Part shown: positions 32,827-42,134 of the stretch, in pieces
Layout of the letters: every line of letters starts with the position of its first letter
Position numbering within the stretch: the stretch's first letter is position 1
Origin: Paenibacillus timonensis
GTDB lineage: Bacteria > Bacillota > Bacilli > Paenibacillales > Paenibacillaceae
Assembly: GCF_022427145.1 (NCBI RefSeq)
Contig: NZ_JAKSXN010000042.1
Coordinates: 1 to 50,904, forward strand
Length of the DNA stretch: 50,904 nt
Direction of reading: 5' to 3'
Position numbers and translations under genes: made by a program
Notes under the pieces: generated by a model
The model's input: only the letters and a program-made list of their open reading frames with translations
What the model was told of the DNA's origin: nothing
Databases searched by the model: none

Positions 32827-34956
32827 ATGAATCGGTTCATCCGGAATTCTGGTTTTTATTTAATACTTTTCTTAGTCGTGGTGGGCATCGTCCAATTCCT
32901 CAATGGCGGACAAGAAGCAACCGTCACCCCTAAGTATTCGGACTTACGTCAGGAACTGAAGGATAACAATGTTGCTGATCTAACCGTTAAATTTGACGGT
33001 TACGCATATCTGGTAACCGGTAAGTATAAGGAAGCTGTCGGGAACGACAAGACGAAAAATTTCTCTCTATATGTGCCTTTTGACGAGAACGTCGTTAAGG
33101 AGATCATCTCTTACAGCGACCAGAACGGCTTTAGCGTGGAATGGAAGAAGATGCAGGGCGAAAGCATCTGGCTCACCTTCCTGACCTCGATCGTTCCGCT
33201 TGCGATCATGTTCATCCTATTCTTCTTCCTGTTCAATCAGGCGCAGGGCGGCGGCGGCAAAGTGATGAACTTCGGCAAAAGCCGGGCGCGCCTCTATAAT
33301 GAAGAGAAGAAGAAAGTCACGTTCGAAGACGTTGCAGGTGCCGACGAAGAGAAGCAAGAGCTTGTCGAAGTCGTTGAGTTTCTGAAAGATCCGCGGAAAT
33401 TCTCCGCCGTTGGCGCAAGAATTCCGAAGGGCGTTCTGCTCGTGGGCCCTCCGGGTACCGGTAAAACCTTGCTCGCTCGGGCGGTTGCCGGTGAAGCAGG
33501 AGTTCCGTTCTTCAGCATTTCCGGTTCTGACTTCGTGGAAATGTTCGTTGGGGTCGGGGCATCCCGCGTCCGGGATTTGTTTGAAAATGCGAAGAAAAAT
33601 GCGCCATGTATTATCTTTATCGACGAAATCGACGCCGTGGGTCGTCAGCGGGGCGCTGGACTCGGCGGCGGGCATGACGAACGCGAACAAACGCTGAACC
33701 AATTGCTCGTAGAAATGGACGGCTTCGGCGGCAACGAGGGCATCATTATCGTAGCCGCAACGAACCGTGCGGATATTCTGGACCCGGCCTTGCTCCGTCC
33801 GGGACGTTTTGACCGTCAAATCACGGTGGATCGTCCGGATGTGAAGGGCCGCGAAGCCGTATTGAGAGTGCATGCGCGTAACAAGCCGCTCACCAAGGAC
33901 GTCAAGCTGGATGTTATCGCGAAGCGTACAACCGGCTTTACCGGTGCTGATCTGGAGAACCTGCTGAATGAAGCGGCGCTCCTCGCCGCACGTCGGAACC
34001 GCAAAGATATCTCCATGCCGGAAGTGGATGATGCGATCGACCGCGTCATTGTCGGGACTGAGAAACGCAGCCGCGTTATCAGCGACCGCGAGAAGCGCAT
34101 CGTGGCTTACCACGAAGCAGGCCATACGATCGTGGGTTACTTCCTGGAACACGCCGACATGGTGCATAAAGTAACGATCATTCCGCGCGGCCGCGCCGGC
34201 GGGTATGTCATTATGCTGCCGAAGGAAGACCGCATGCTGGCTACGAAGAACGAGCTGCTGGACCGGGTGACCGGCCTGCTCGGGGGCCGCGTATCCGAGG
34301 AGCTGTTCATCGGCGAAATCGGGACCGGCGCCTACAGCGACTTCCAACAGGCAACCAATATCGTACGCAGCATGATCATCGAATACGGGATGAGCGAGAA
34401 GCTCGGACCGATGCAGTTCGGCACATCGCAAGGCCAAGTGTTCCTGGGCCGCGATATCGGCCACGAACAGAACTACAGCGATCAAATCGCTTACGAGATC
34501 GATCAGGAAATGCACCGGTTTATCAGCGAATCGTATGAACGTTGTAAACAGCTGTTGACCGAGCATGCCAAGGAAGTCCACCTCATCGCGGAAACGCTGC
34601 TTGAAGTGGAGACGTTGGAGCTGGAGCAAATCAAGTCGCTGATCGAAACCGGCACGCTGGACGGCTTGAAGAAAGACGGCCAAGACGGCGGCAACGGTTC
34701 TTCGGAACCGGGGGAAGCGGCGATCGATAACATCGGCGACGTTCGCGTCCGCATCCAAGGCAAAGCCGAGGAACCGGCGCCTGCCGCTCCGGTCGGGGAT
34801 ATCCCGAATGACGTTCCGGGCGGCACCGCCAGCGATCGGACGAATGATCCGGTCGTCGACGCACCGCAAGGCACCGTCAGCGATACGCCGGGTCAAGCCG
34901 ATTCGGCTGACGAAGGCAAAGATCCAAACAACGGTGGCGGCACGCCAACCGTGTAA
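32827..34956 (+). CDS. ftsH: ATP-dependent zinc metalloprotease FtsH
   Basis: 709 aa. Two N-terminal membrane segments (about 7-24 and 118-138), an AAA+ ATPase (Walker A GPPGTGKT at 207-214, Walker B FIDEIDA, the RPGRFDR second-region) and an M41 protease with HEAGH at 429-433. It degrades membrane and regulatory proteins. The C-terminus carries a roughly 90-residue Pro/Gly/Asp/Glu-rich tail (from about 615) that most FtsH proteins do not have; B. subtilis FtsH is about 637 aa. Terminated by a strong hairpin. Confidence 0.97.
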   Translation: MNRFIRNSGFYLILFLVVVGIVQFLNGGQEATVTPKYSDLRQELKDNNVADLTVKFDGYAYLVTGKYKEAVGNDKTKNFSLYVPFDENVVKEIISYSDQNGFSVEWKKMQGESIWLTFLTSIVPLAIMFILFFFLFNQAQGGGGKVMNFGKSRARLYNEEKKKVTFEDVAGADEEKQELVEVVEFLKDPRKFSAVGARIPKGVLLVGPPGTGKTLLARAVAGEAGVPFFSISGSDFVEMFVGVGASRVRDLFENAKKNAPCIIFIDEIDAVGRQRGAGLGGGHDEREQTLNQLLVEMDGFGGNEGIIIVAATNRADILDPALLRPGRFDRQITVDRPDVKGREAVLRVHARNKPLTKDVKLDVIAKRTTGFTGADLENLLNEAALLAARRNRKDISMPEVDDAIDRVIVGTEKRSRVISDREKRIVAYHEAGHTIVGYFLEHADMVHKVTIIPRGRAGGYVIMLPKEDRMLATKNELLDRVTGLLGGRVSEELFIGEIGTGAYSDFQQATNIVRSMIIEYGMSEKLGPMQFGTSQGQVFLGRDIGHEQNYSDQIAYEIDQEMHRFISESYERCKQLLTEHAKEVHLIAETLLEVETLELEQIKSLIETGTLDGLKKDGQDGGNGSSEPGEAAIDNIGDVRVRIQGKAEEPAPAAPVGDIPNDVPGGTASDRTNDPVVDAPQGTVSDTPGQADSADEGKDPNNGGGTPTV

Positions 34957-34977
34957 ACTATATCAACAAAGACCTGA

Positions 34978-35009
34978 TCCGGGAAACGTGACGTTTCCCG
35001 GATTTTTTT
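34978..35009 (+). terminator. Terminator after ftsH
   Basis: Stem TCCGGGAAAC (34978-34987) with GTTTCCCGGA (34993-35002), perfect, followed by seven T. Confidence 0.93.
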
Positions 35010-35030
35010 GAGCTGTGGGGGCCTCATGAT

Positions 35031-35212
35031 TGTATTCGAAAAATCGAATAGAATTCGGCGGATTTGGTGATATGAACGGAATTTATATGAAATTTCACAT
35101 ACATTTGCACAATTGAAAGAGAGTGAGCTAGAATCTGTATGAAAAACCGAATAGAATCCGGATTTATCGCCATAAATCCTATTTTTTATACGAAAAATCA
35201 TATATAATTCGC
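35031..35212. repeat. Three degenerate A/T-rich direct repeats upstream of nadA
   Basis: Copies at 35031-35060, 35136-35161 and 35187-35212 share the pattern TGTAT-CGAAAAATCGAATAGAATTCGG with scattered substitutions and small indels. Spacers between them are about 75 and 25 bases. The family is distinct from the TAACG inverted-repeat elements. No coding potential. Confidence 0.6.
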
Positions 35213-35410
35213 TACTTTCACGGCGCAGGAGCCTGGACCATTTCGAACGTTTGCCCCACACCGCCAAATGCTTCTTACAATAAGAGAGACGCGACGCCCA
35301 GCCCTTTATCAAAAATTTTAGATAATCACGAACGCTCGAATCTCCCCGTTAATCCTGATTTTCCCTGCAAAATCAAGGGCAATTGCCGCAATACGCAAGC
35401 GGACGGCGCA
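35213..35410. other. Gene-free stretch upstream of the nadA promoter
   Basis: No gene, terminator or clear operator seen. Part of a 640-base gap between ftsH and nadA that also holds the repeats before it and the nadA promoter after it. Confidence 0.5.
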
Positions 35411-35439
35411 TTGACAGTGCCTTTCACCTTGTGTAAATT
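35411..35439 (+). promoter_or_regulatory. Sigma-A promoter of the nadA-nadB-nadC unit with overlapping GTGT/ACAC palindrome
   Basis: TTGACA (35411-35416), 17-bp spacer, TAAATT (35434-35439). GTGT at 35431-35434 and ACAC at 35449-35452 form an inverted repeat across the -10, a place where a repressor could act. A niacin-responsive NAD-biosynthesis repressor is an attractive candidate, but the short match is not diagnostic. The leader to nadA is about 150 bases. Confidence 0.65.
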
Positions 35440-35597
35440 AGTTGATAAACACCGTGTGAAATTTAATACGTTCTTGCCGTTTCACGCAGGATTGCCATAC
35501 AAAGCAGCGAGGAGCCCGGCCGACGTGAAGAGATAGAGGGCCAGGTCAGGGTTAAGCAGCAACAGAAGATACATGAGCTTATGGGGGAGGAATTCTA

Positions 35598-36536
35598 GTG
35601 GAGGCTCTAGCGCTTGAGCGTAAAGCCGAGATGAACCGCGAGTTGCGGGAAAGGCTGGTTCAGCTCAAGAAGGAACGCAACGCCATCATACTGGCGCACT
35701 ATTATCAGCGGGATGAGATCCAAGAAGTGGCGGATTTCCGGGGCGATTCTTTTTTGCTGGCCCAGAAAGCCGCTTCGACCGACGCGGAAACGATCGTGTT
35801 CTGCGGCGTGCATTTCATGGGCGAGAGCGCCAAAATTTTGGCGCCGAACAAGACGGTGCTCATTCCCGACGAACGCGCGGGCTGCCCGATGGCCGACATG
35901 GTGAACGTCGACGGTTTGCGCAAGCTGAAGGCCCAGCACCCGAACGCCAAAGTGGTGACGTACATCAATTCTTCCGCGGAAATCAAGGCGGAAACGGACA
36001 TCTGCTGCACTTCGTCGAATGCGGTCAAGGTGATCAATTCCGTCGATGCGGACGAAATCATTTGGGTGCCGGACAAGAACCTTGGCCATTACGTACAGCA
36101 GCATACCGACAAGAAGCTGATCATTTGGGAAGGCTACTGTAACACGCATGACATGTTGACGGTGAAAGACGTCGTTGAGATGAAAGCGAAATATCCAAAC
36201 GCCGAGTTCGTCGTGCATCCGGAGTGCCGTCCGGAAGTGGTGGCGATGGGCGATTTTGTGGGCAGCACCACAGCCATCCTGGACTATTGCAAAAATTCCT
36301 CCGCCAAGGAGTTTATCGTTGGCACGGAAGATGGAACGGGGTATCAGCTGCGTAATGACAGCCCGGACAAAACGTTCCATTTCGCCACTAAGTTTCTGGT
36401 TTGCCCGAACATGAAAGTCAATAACCTGAAGAAACTGGTCAAATGCCTGGAAACGATGCAGCCGCAAATCTACGTGCCACCCGTCGTTGCCGACAAAGCC
36501 AGATTATCCTTAGAGCGCATGTTACAAGTTAAGTAG
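35598..36536 (+). CDS. nadA: Quinolinate synthase
   Basis: 312 aa. [4Fe-4S] enzyme that condenses iminoaspartate with dihydroxyacetone phosphate to quinolinate. Conserved segments: ILAHYYQRDEIQEVADFRGDS near the start, FCGVHFMGESAKIL with Cys69, ICCTSSNAV (Cys136/137), HPECRPEV and VCPNMK near the end. It starts at GTG 35598 behind GGGGGAGG. Iron-sulfur dependence makes it sensitive to oxygen. First gene of nadA-nadB-nadC-coaX, a grouping not seen at this place in B. subtilis. Confidence 0.96.
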   Translation: MEALALERKAEMNRELRERLVQLKKERNAIILAHYYQRDEIQEVADFRGDSFLLAQKAASTDAETIVFCGVHFMGESAKILAPNKTVLIPDERAGCPMADMVNVDGLRKLKAQHPNAKVVTYINSSAEIKAETDICCTSSNAVKVINSVDADEIIWVPDKNLGHYVQQHTDKKLIIWEGYCNTHDMLTVKDVVEMKAKYPNAEFVVHPECRPEVVAMGDFVGSTTAILDYCKNSSAKEFIVGTEDGTGYQLRNDSPDKTFHFATKFLVCPNMKVNNLKKLVKCLETMQPQIYVPPVVADKARLSLERMLQVK

Positions 36537-36572
36537 CATGCGCTACTCTCTTGTCCAAGATAGGTGACGATC

Positions 36573-38189
36573 GTGATTCCACAATATTTGGTTGATTTCG
36601 AGGCAGGCCGGCTGCCGATCGTTGATACGGATGTGATCGTAATCGGTTCGGGGATTGCGGGTCTTTTTACCGCTATTAAAGCAAGTGAAAAAGATCGCGT
36701 AATCCTGATTACGAAAAAATCGATGCTGGAAAGCAATACCCGCTACGCGCAAGGCGGCATCGCCGCCGTGATCTCCGAGGACGATTCCCCTGCCTATCAT
36801 CGTCAGGATACGCTGCTGGCCGGAGCGGGCTTATGCTCCTCCGAAGCGGTCGACATTCTGGTCAATGAAGGGCCGGAAGGCGTTAAAGAGTTGATGATGC
36901 TGGGCACGGCCTTTGATTTGGAGAACGGCGAGCTCGCATTAACGAAAGAGGGAGCGCATAGCCATCGCCGGATTCTGCACGCCCATGGGGATGCAACGGG
37001 GTATGAGATCGTGCGGGCCTTGTCCGAACAGGCGGGGGCTCATCCCAATATCGAGATTTGGGACAATCATTACGTGATCGATTTGATCACGGAGGAGAAC
37101 GAATGCCTGGGCGCGCTTGTACAGCGGCCTGATGGGCAGCGCGTGTTCCTGCGCGGGAATGCGACGATTCTGTGCTCCGGGGGAGCCGGGCAGCTGTATC
37201 GCTATACGACCAACCCCGAAGTGGCTACGGGCGATGGTATGGCCATCGCTTACCGGGCAGGCGCGGTCCTTCGCGATATGGAGTTTATTCAATTTCACCC
37301 CACTTCGCTCTGTTACCCGGGCGCTCCGCGGTTTCTCATCTCTGAGGCGGTTCGCGGCGAAGGGGCCGTGTTGCGGAATATTAAAGGCAAGCGGTTCATG
37401 AGCAAATACCATGAGCTGCTGGAGCTGGCCCCCCGGGATATCGTGGCCCGGGCCATCGTGAGCGAAATGGAAGCGACGGGCGCGAGCATCGTTTACCTCG
37501 ATATCACGCATGAAGATCCGGAGAAAGTCAGATCCCGGTTTCCGACGATTTACGAAACCTGCCTCAGCTACGGTCTCGATCTGACGGCCGACTGGATTCC
37601 GGTCGCACCGGCTGCGCATTATATGATGGGAGGCGTTCGCGTCAGCCATCACGGCGAGACGAGCGTGCACCGGCTGTTCGCCTGCGGCGAGGTTTCGTCG
37701 ACCGGCGTGCATGGCGCCAATCGGCTCGCCAGCAACTCGTTATCGGAGGCGATCGTTTTCGGTCGACGGATTATCCAGCGGATCCGGGAGTTGCCGCCGC
37801 GTACCCGCACCGGTGAGGCCGTCTCTTACCAGGCCGACCGCCAGGCACCGGCTCCGTTCTCGCTGGTGGAACGCCGTCTGGACCTGCAGAAAACGATGGT
37901 GCGCCGCGCCGGCCTGCGCCGAACGGCGGAGGGGCTTGCCAAAGGCATCGAGGAGCTGGAACGGCATCAGGCGATTTTTAGCCAGGCACTGCATACCCGC
38001 GACCAATGGGAGTACGCCAATATGCTAACCTGCGCGCTGTTGCTGGCCAAATCGGCGTTGGCGCGCGAAGAGAGCCGGGGCGGGCATTACCGCGAGGACT
38101 TCCCGGAGCGCAGCGACGAGAGATGGCGCAAACATCTTCTGTGGCAGCGGGATAAAGGAATGTTGGAGGAAATTAGCGATGATGTTTAA
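36573..38189 (+). CDS. nadB: L-aspartate oxidase
   Basis: 538 aa flavoprotein. Oxidises aspartate to iminoaspartate for NadA. FAD-binding VIVIGSGIAGLFTAI near the N-terminus, the YAQGGIAAV and LHAHGDATG motifs of the succinate dehydrogenase/fumarate reductase family, HPTSLCYPGAPRFLISEAVRGEG near the active site. I prefer GTG 36573 because AGGTGA (36562-36567) lies five bases upstream; GTG 36564 would add three residues. Ends 11 bases inside nadC. Under anaerobic conditions fumarate can serve as acceptor. Confidence 0.95.
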   Translation: MIPQYLVDFEAGRLPIVDTDVIVIGSGIAGLFTAIKASEKDRVILITKKSMLESNTRYAQGGIAAVISEDDSPAYHRQDTLLAGAGLCSSEAVDILVNEGPEGVKELMMLGTAFDLENGELALTKEGAHSHRRILHAHGDATGYEIVRALSEQAGAHPNIEIWDNHYVIDLITEENECLGALVQRPDGQRVFLRGNATILCSGGAGQLYRYTTNPEVATGDGMAIAYRAGAVLRDMEFIQFHPTSLCYPGAPRFLISEAVRGEGAVLRNIKGKRFMSKYHELLELAPRDIVARAIVSEMEATGASIVYLDITHEDPEKVRSRFPTIYETCLSYGLDLTADWIPVAPAAHYMMGGVRVSHHGETSVHRLFACGEVSSTGVHGANRLASNSLSEAIVFGRRIIQRIRELPPRTRTGEAVSYQADRQAPAPFSLVERRLDLQKTMVRRAGLRRTAEGLAKGIEELERHQAIFSQALHTRDQWEYANMLTCALLLAKSALAREESRGGHYREDFPERSDERWRKHLLWQRDKGMLEEISDDV

Positions 38190-39045
38190 TGGATATAATG
38201 AAGGGCTTGTGGAGGCCATCCGCGGCTGGCTGAAGGAAGATGTGGGTTCCGGGGACGTGTCGACCGCCGTCACGATTCCTGCGGGCCATGAATCCAAAGG
38301 GATCATTCACGCCAAGCAGGGCGGAATCGTAGCCGGAATGCCGGTGGCTCAGCTGGTATTCGAGATCGTGGATCCGAACCTGACGTTTACGCCGCGCGTG
38401 AAGGACGGCGAACGCATCGAGAAAGGCACGATTTTGGCCGAGGTTGAAGGAAGCACGCATAGCATTTTGACCGGGGAGCGGTTAGCGTTGAATTTGCTGC
38501 AACGCCTGTCGGGTATCGCCACGCGAACCCAGACGTTCGTGGAGGCGCTTGGCGGATTGCCGACCCGGTTGGTGGATACGCGCAAGACGACGCCGGGCCA
38601 CCGGATGCTGGAAAAGTATGCCGTCCGTACCGGCGGGGGCTCGAATCACCGCTTCGGGTTGTACGACGCCGTCATGATCAAGGATAATCATATTAAAGGG
38701 GCTGGAGGTATCGCTCAGGCAGTGAGCCGCGCCCGTGCCCATATTCCGCATACGATGACCATCGAGGTGGAGACGGAAAGCCTGGAGCAGGTCGAGGAAG
38801 CGCTGCAAGCCGGAGCCGATATCATTATGCTCGACAACATGGCGCCCGATCTGATGAAGGAAGCGGTGCGCCGAATCAAGGCGAAAGCGCCGCATGTGAC
38901 GGTGGAGGCGTCGGGCAACGTATCGCTGGAAACGATCCGCGGCATCGCCGAGAGCGGCGTGGACGTCATTTCCGTGGGACGGTTGACGTATTCTTTTGAA
39001 AGCCTGGATATCAGTTTGGACCTGAACGGCAAAAAGGAGGCTTAA
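38179..39045 (+). CDS. nadC: Nicotinate-nucleotide pyrophosphorylase (carboxylating)
   Basis: 288 aa. Converts quinolinate and PRPP to nicotinate mononucleotide, CO2 and PPi. Motifs: [62 protein letters not shown] and the C-terminal [26 protein letters not shown] precedes ATG 38179. Overlaps nadB, so the two are translationally coupled. Confidence 0.96.
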   Translation: MMFNGYNEGLVEAIRGWLKEDVGSGDVSTAVTIPAGHESKGIIHAKQGGIVAGMPVAQLVFEIVDPNLTFTPRVKDGERIEKGTILAEVEGSTHSILTGERLALNLLQRLSGIATRTQTFVEALGGLPTRLVDTRKTTPGHRMLEKYAVRTGGGSNHRFGLYDAVMIKDNHIKGAGGIAQAVSRARAHIPHTMTIEVETESLEQVEEALQAGADIIMLDNMAPDLMKEAVRRIKAKAPHVTVEASGNVSLETIRGIAESGVDVISVGRLTYSFESLDISLDLNGKKEA

Positions 39046-39052
39046 CAAGCGC

Positions 39053-39817
39053 ATGTTCCTTGTAGTCGATGTAGGCAATACGAATATCGTGCTGGGGATT
39101 TACCGGGGGAAGGAGCTGCTCCATCATTTCCGCATTAGCACGAACCGCCAGGCCACGGTGGACGAGTACGGCGTATTGATCCATAATCTGTTCCATATGG
39201 TGGGCATCCGGGAAAGCGAGATGGAAGGCGTCATCATTTCCTCGGTTGTTCCGCCGTTGATGCACGTGCTTGAGGAGCTGTGCGAAAAATATTTGCGGCA
39301 TAAGCCGCTGGTCGTCGGCCCGGGCATCAAAACCGGGTTGAACCTGCGCTACGAAAATCCGCGCGAGGTTGGGGCGGACCGGATCGTCAATGCGGTGGCC
39401 GCTATCGAGCAGTATGGCGGGCCGCTGGTGGTCGTCGATTTCGGCACAGCCACGACGTTTGACTGTATCGATGCCGCAGGCAATTACCTCGGCGGCGCGA
39501 TCGTGCCGGGGATCGGCATCTCGACCGAAGCGCTGTACCAGCGTGCCTCCAAGCTGCCGCGCATCGAGCTGGAGAAGCCGAAGAAAGTCATCGGCCGCAA
39601 TACGGTGCATGCGATGCAGGCGGGGATTATTTTTGGCTATGCCGGCCAGGTTGACGGCATTGTCGAGCGGATTGCCCAGGAGATGGGCGCGAAACCGAAG
39701 GTCATCGCAACCGGTGGATTAGCCGAGCTGATCGCCAGCGAAACGCGGACGATCGAGGAGGTCCATTCGCAGTTGACCTTGGAGGGACTTCGGATTATTT
39801 ACGAACGCAATCAATAA
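39053..39817 (+). CDS. coaX: Type III pantothenate kinase
   Basis: 254 aa. ASKHA-fold kinase, first step of CoA synthesis. Phosphate motif DVGNTN at the N-terminus, [11 protein letters not shown] and the DFGTATTFD motif in the middle. Seven bases after nadC, so it is co-transcribed with NAD biosynthesis genes. CoA is also the PFOR co-substrate, but this is general metabolism. Confidence 0.95.
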   Translation: MFLVVDVGNTNIVLGIYRGKELLHHFRISTNRQATVDEYGVLIHNLFHMVGIRESEMEGVIISSVVPPLMHVLEELCEKYLRHKPLVVGPGIKTGLNLRYENPREVGADRIVNAVAAIEQYGGPLVVVDFGTATTFDCIDAAGNYLGGAIVPGIGISTEALYQRASKLPRIELEKPKKVIGRNTVHAMQAGIIFGYAGQVDGIVERIAQEMGAKPKVIATGGLAELIASETRTIEEVHSQLTLEGLRIIYERNQ

Positions 39818-39891
39818 AGCGGGCGTTGGTTATACTGGTAGAAGTTATAGTTCAAGTTTACATGAAGAAATGAAAGGGGGTCCTTCGCATC

Positions 39892-40782
39892 ATGGACCAA
39901 AACAACAAGCAAGACCGCTTGATCCGCGGGATCGCCATGGACGGGAAAGTGCGCGCCTTCGCCGTGCGGACGACCCGGCTGGTGGAGGAGCTTCGCCGCC
40001 GGCATGATACTTATCCGACCGCGACGGCCGCCATGGGGCGTACGGTGACCGCCGCCGCCATGATGGGCGCGATGCTCAAGGGCGAGGAGAAACTGACCGT
40101 ACAGGTCAAGGGCGACGGACCGATCGGACAAATCATCGCGGATGCGAACGCCAAGGGCGAAGTGCGCGGCTACGTCAAGAACCCGCATGTTCATTTGCCG
40201 AGCAACAGCCAGGGGAAACTGGACGTTCGCGGCGTTGTCGGCACGGACGGATTTATCCACGTGACCAAGGATTTGGGGCTCAAGGAGCCTTATCGCGGCA
40301 GCGTGCCGTTGATTTCCGGAGAACTAGGCGAGGATTTTACCTATTATTTTGCCGTATCGGAGCAGACGCCTTCCGCCGTCGGACTGGGCGTCCTGGTTGA
40401 TGTGGACAACACGGTGATCGTGGCGGGCGGCTTCATTATTCAGCTGCTGCCGGGCTTAAGCGATTCGGACATCGACTCGATCGAAAAGGCCGTTGGCCAG
40501 TTGCCGCCGGTGACGACGCTGCTCGATCAGGGATTGGAGCTGGAGGATATGCTGCGGCGGATCGTGCCGGACGTGCAGGTGCTGGAGGAAATGGACATCG
40601 TGTTCGCCTGCAACTGTTCCCGAGAGCGGGTGGAGCGTACCCTGATCAGCTTGGGCAGGAAAGAGCTGGAGGAGCTGCGGAACGAAGGGAAAGAGACGGA
40701 GGTCGTCTGCGATTTCTGCAACGAACCGTATTCGTTTACGCCCGAGGACCTCGACCGGCTGATAGCGCAGACGGGAAAATAG
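39892..40782 (+). CDS. hslO: Redox-regulated chaperone Hsp33
   Basis: 296 aa. Holdase chaperone switched on by oxidation of a zinc centre: Cys240-x-Cys242 and Cys273-x-x-Cys276 are all present. N-terminal domain has the DRLIRGIAMDGKVRAFAVRTT start and ATAAMGRTVTAAAMMG motif. GAAAGGGGG precedes the ATG. The yacD gene that follows hslO in B. subtilis is missing; cysK comes next. Confidence 0.96.
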   Translation: MDQNNKQDRLIRGIAMDGKVRAFAVRTTRLVEELRRRHDTYPTATAAMGRTVTAAAMMGAMLKGEEKLTVQVKGDGPIGQIIADANAKGEVRGYVKNPHVHLPSNSQGKLDVRGVVGTDGFIHVTKDLGLKEPYRGSVPLISGELGEDFTYYFAVSEQTPSAVGLGVLVDVDNTVIVAGGFIIQLLPGLSDSDIDSIEKAVGQLPPVTTLLDQGLELEDMLRRIVPDVQVLEEMDIVFACNCSRERVERTLISLGRKELEELRNEGKETEVVCDFCNEPYSFTPEDLDRLIAQTGK

Positions 40783-40826
40783 GTTGGGAAGGCCGGAAGG
40801 CCTTAACCTAGCAAATGGGACGGAAG

Positions 40827-40874
40827 ATACTTTGCGGAGGAGGTCAGGGGGACCTTTGAAGCAAAGTATTTTTT
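40827..40874 (+). terminator. Terminator after hslO
   Basis: Perfect 9-bp outer stem ATACTTTGC (40827-40835) with GCAAAGTAT (40861-40869), an inner AGGTC/GACCT stem and a T run. A smaller hairpin AAGGCC-GGAA-GGCCTT (about 40789-40804) lies just before it. Confidence 0.87.
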
Positions 40875-40884
40875 GTGACTTTTC

Positions 40885-40913
40885 TTGACAACTCCGATCG
40901 GGGTTGTTAAGAT
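40885..40913 (+). promoter_or_regulatory. Sigma-A promoter of cysK
   Basis: Perfect TTGACA (40885-40890), 17-bp spacer, TAAGAT (40908-40913). The leader to cysK is about 130 bases, more than the ribosome binding site needs, and could hold control elements. Confidence 0.8.
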
Positions 40914-41048
40914 AATAATCAGAAAACCAACTTAAATACTCGGAAATAAATGAAAGCCGATAAATCGCACATCCTATATTGTCTAAGCTTTCATTTTTGG
41001 GCAGCCAGATCGACTAGGTTATTTTTATCCAAAGGGAGGATATTTGAT

Positions 41049-41987
41049 ATGGCAAAAGTCGTGAACAATGTAACGGAATTGATCGGAGATACGCCGCTGG
41101 TCCGGTTGAACCGGGTCGTGCCGGAGGATAGCGCTGAAATCTATGTGAAGCTGGAATACCAAAACCCGGGTTCCAGCGTGAAGGACCGGATTGCGATCAG
41201 CATTGTCGAAGAAGCGGAGAAAGCCGGCAAGCTGAAACCGGGCGGCACGATTATCGAAGCCACGAGCGGGAACACGGGGATCGGCTTGGCGATGGTCGCT
41301 GCAGCGAAAGGCTACAAGGCCGTAATCGTGATGCCGGAGACGATGAGCTTGGAACGCCGCAACCTGCTGCGCGCCTATGGAGCGGAGCTTGTCCTGACAC
41401 CGGGAGCCGAAGGCATGAACGGCGCGGTGAAGAAAGCCGAGGAGCTGCTGGCAGCGAATCCGGATTATTTCTTGGCGGACCAGTTCAGAACGCAAGCGAA
41501 CGTGAAGATCCACCGCGAAACGACCGGACCGGAAATCGTTGAAGCGATCGAATCGCTGGACGGACGCCTGGACGCATTCGTTGCAGGGATCGGTACGGGC
41601 GGCACGATTTCCGGCGCCGGCGAAGTGTTGAAGAAACGGTTCCCGGACCTGAAAATCTACGCGGTTGAACCGGCGGCATCGCCGATTTTGGCTGGCGGCA
41701 AACCCGGCCCGCATAAAATTCAAGGCCTTGGCGCGAACTTCATTCCGGAAATTCTGAACCGCGAAATTTATGATGAAATCATTCATGTTGAGAACGATGA
41801 AGCGTTCGAGCAAGCGCGCACGGTGGCGAAAGAGGAAGGCATCCTGTCGGGCATTTCCTCCGGCGCTGCAGTGTTCGCGGCATTGAAGGTGGCTAAGGAG
41901 CTGGGCAAAGGCAAACGCGTCGTTGCCATCATTCCAAGTAACGGCGAACGTTACCTCAGCACGCCGCTGTACAATTTCGAAGCGTAA
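41049..41987 (+). CDS. cysK: Cysteine synthase A (O-acetylserine sulfhydrylase)
   Basis: 312 aa PLP enzyme making cysteine from O-acetylserine and sulfide. PLP lysine is Lys45 in [10 protein letters not shown]; the substrate loop TSGNTGIG and PLP phosphate loop GTGGTISG are present. I chose ATG 41049 because AAAGGGAGG (41031-41039) precedes it; a frame open from 40950 would add 33 residues from the leader. Cysteine supply also matters for iron-sulfur enzymes, but the gene is a normal member of this core segment. Confidence 0.96.
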   Translation: MAKVVNNVTELIGDTPLVRLNRVVPEDSAEIYVKLEYQNPGSSVKDRIAISIVEEAEKAGKLKPGGTIIEATSGNTGIGLAMVAAAKGYKAVIVMPETMSLERRNLLRAYGAELVLTPGAEGMNGAVKKAEELLAANPDYFLADQFRTQANVKIHRETTGPEIVEAIESLDGRLDAFVAGIGTGGTISGAGEVLKKRFPDLKIYAVEPAASPILAGGKPGPHKIQGLGANFIPEILNREIYDEIIHVENDEAFEQARTVAKEEGILSGISSGAAVFAALKVAKELGKGKRVVAIIPSNGERYLSTPLYNFEA

Positions 41988-42010
41988 ATCGTTGCGCCCA
42001 GAGGGCGTTG

Positions 42011-42055
42011 AAGCCCCCAGCCGTTCCAACCGAACGGTTCGGGGGCTTTTATTTT
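42011..42055 (+). terminator. Terminator after cysK
   Basis: Two stacked stems, AAGCCCCC (42011-42018) with GGGGGCTT (42041-42048) and CCGTTC (42021-42026) with GAACGG (42032-42037), followed by TTATTTT. Confidence 0.92.
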
Positions 42056-42134
42056 GAGGCGGTCTTCTAGTATACTAGCTTCCAATAAGAAAAGTGCTTC
42101 TTCAGGATGAAGATTTGGAGGATCGGCGCGGGTA

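Noticed and set aside
40914..41030. Possible CymR-type or S-box/T-box control element in the cysK leader
   Set aside because: The leader is long and A-rich, but I found no sequence or structure that matches a known element closely enough.
42067..42078. Perfect 12-base palindrome CTAGTATACTAG before pabB
   Set aside because: Contains a -10-like TATACT, and a short palindrome of this kind may be chance; no second copy seen at other genes.
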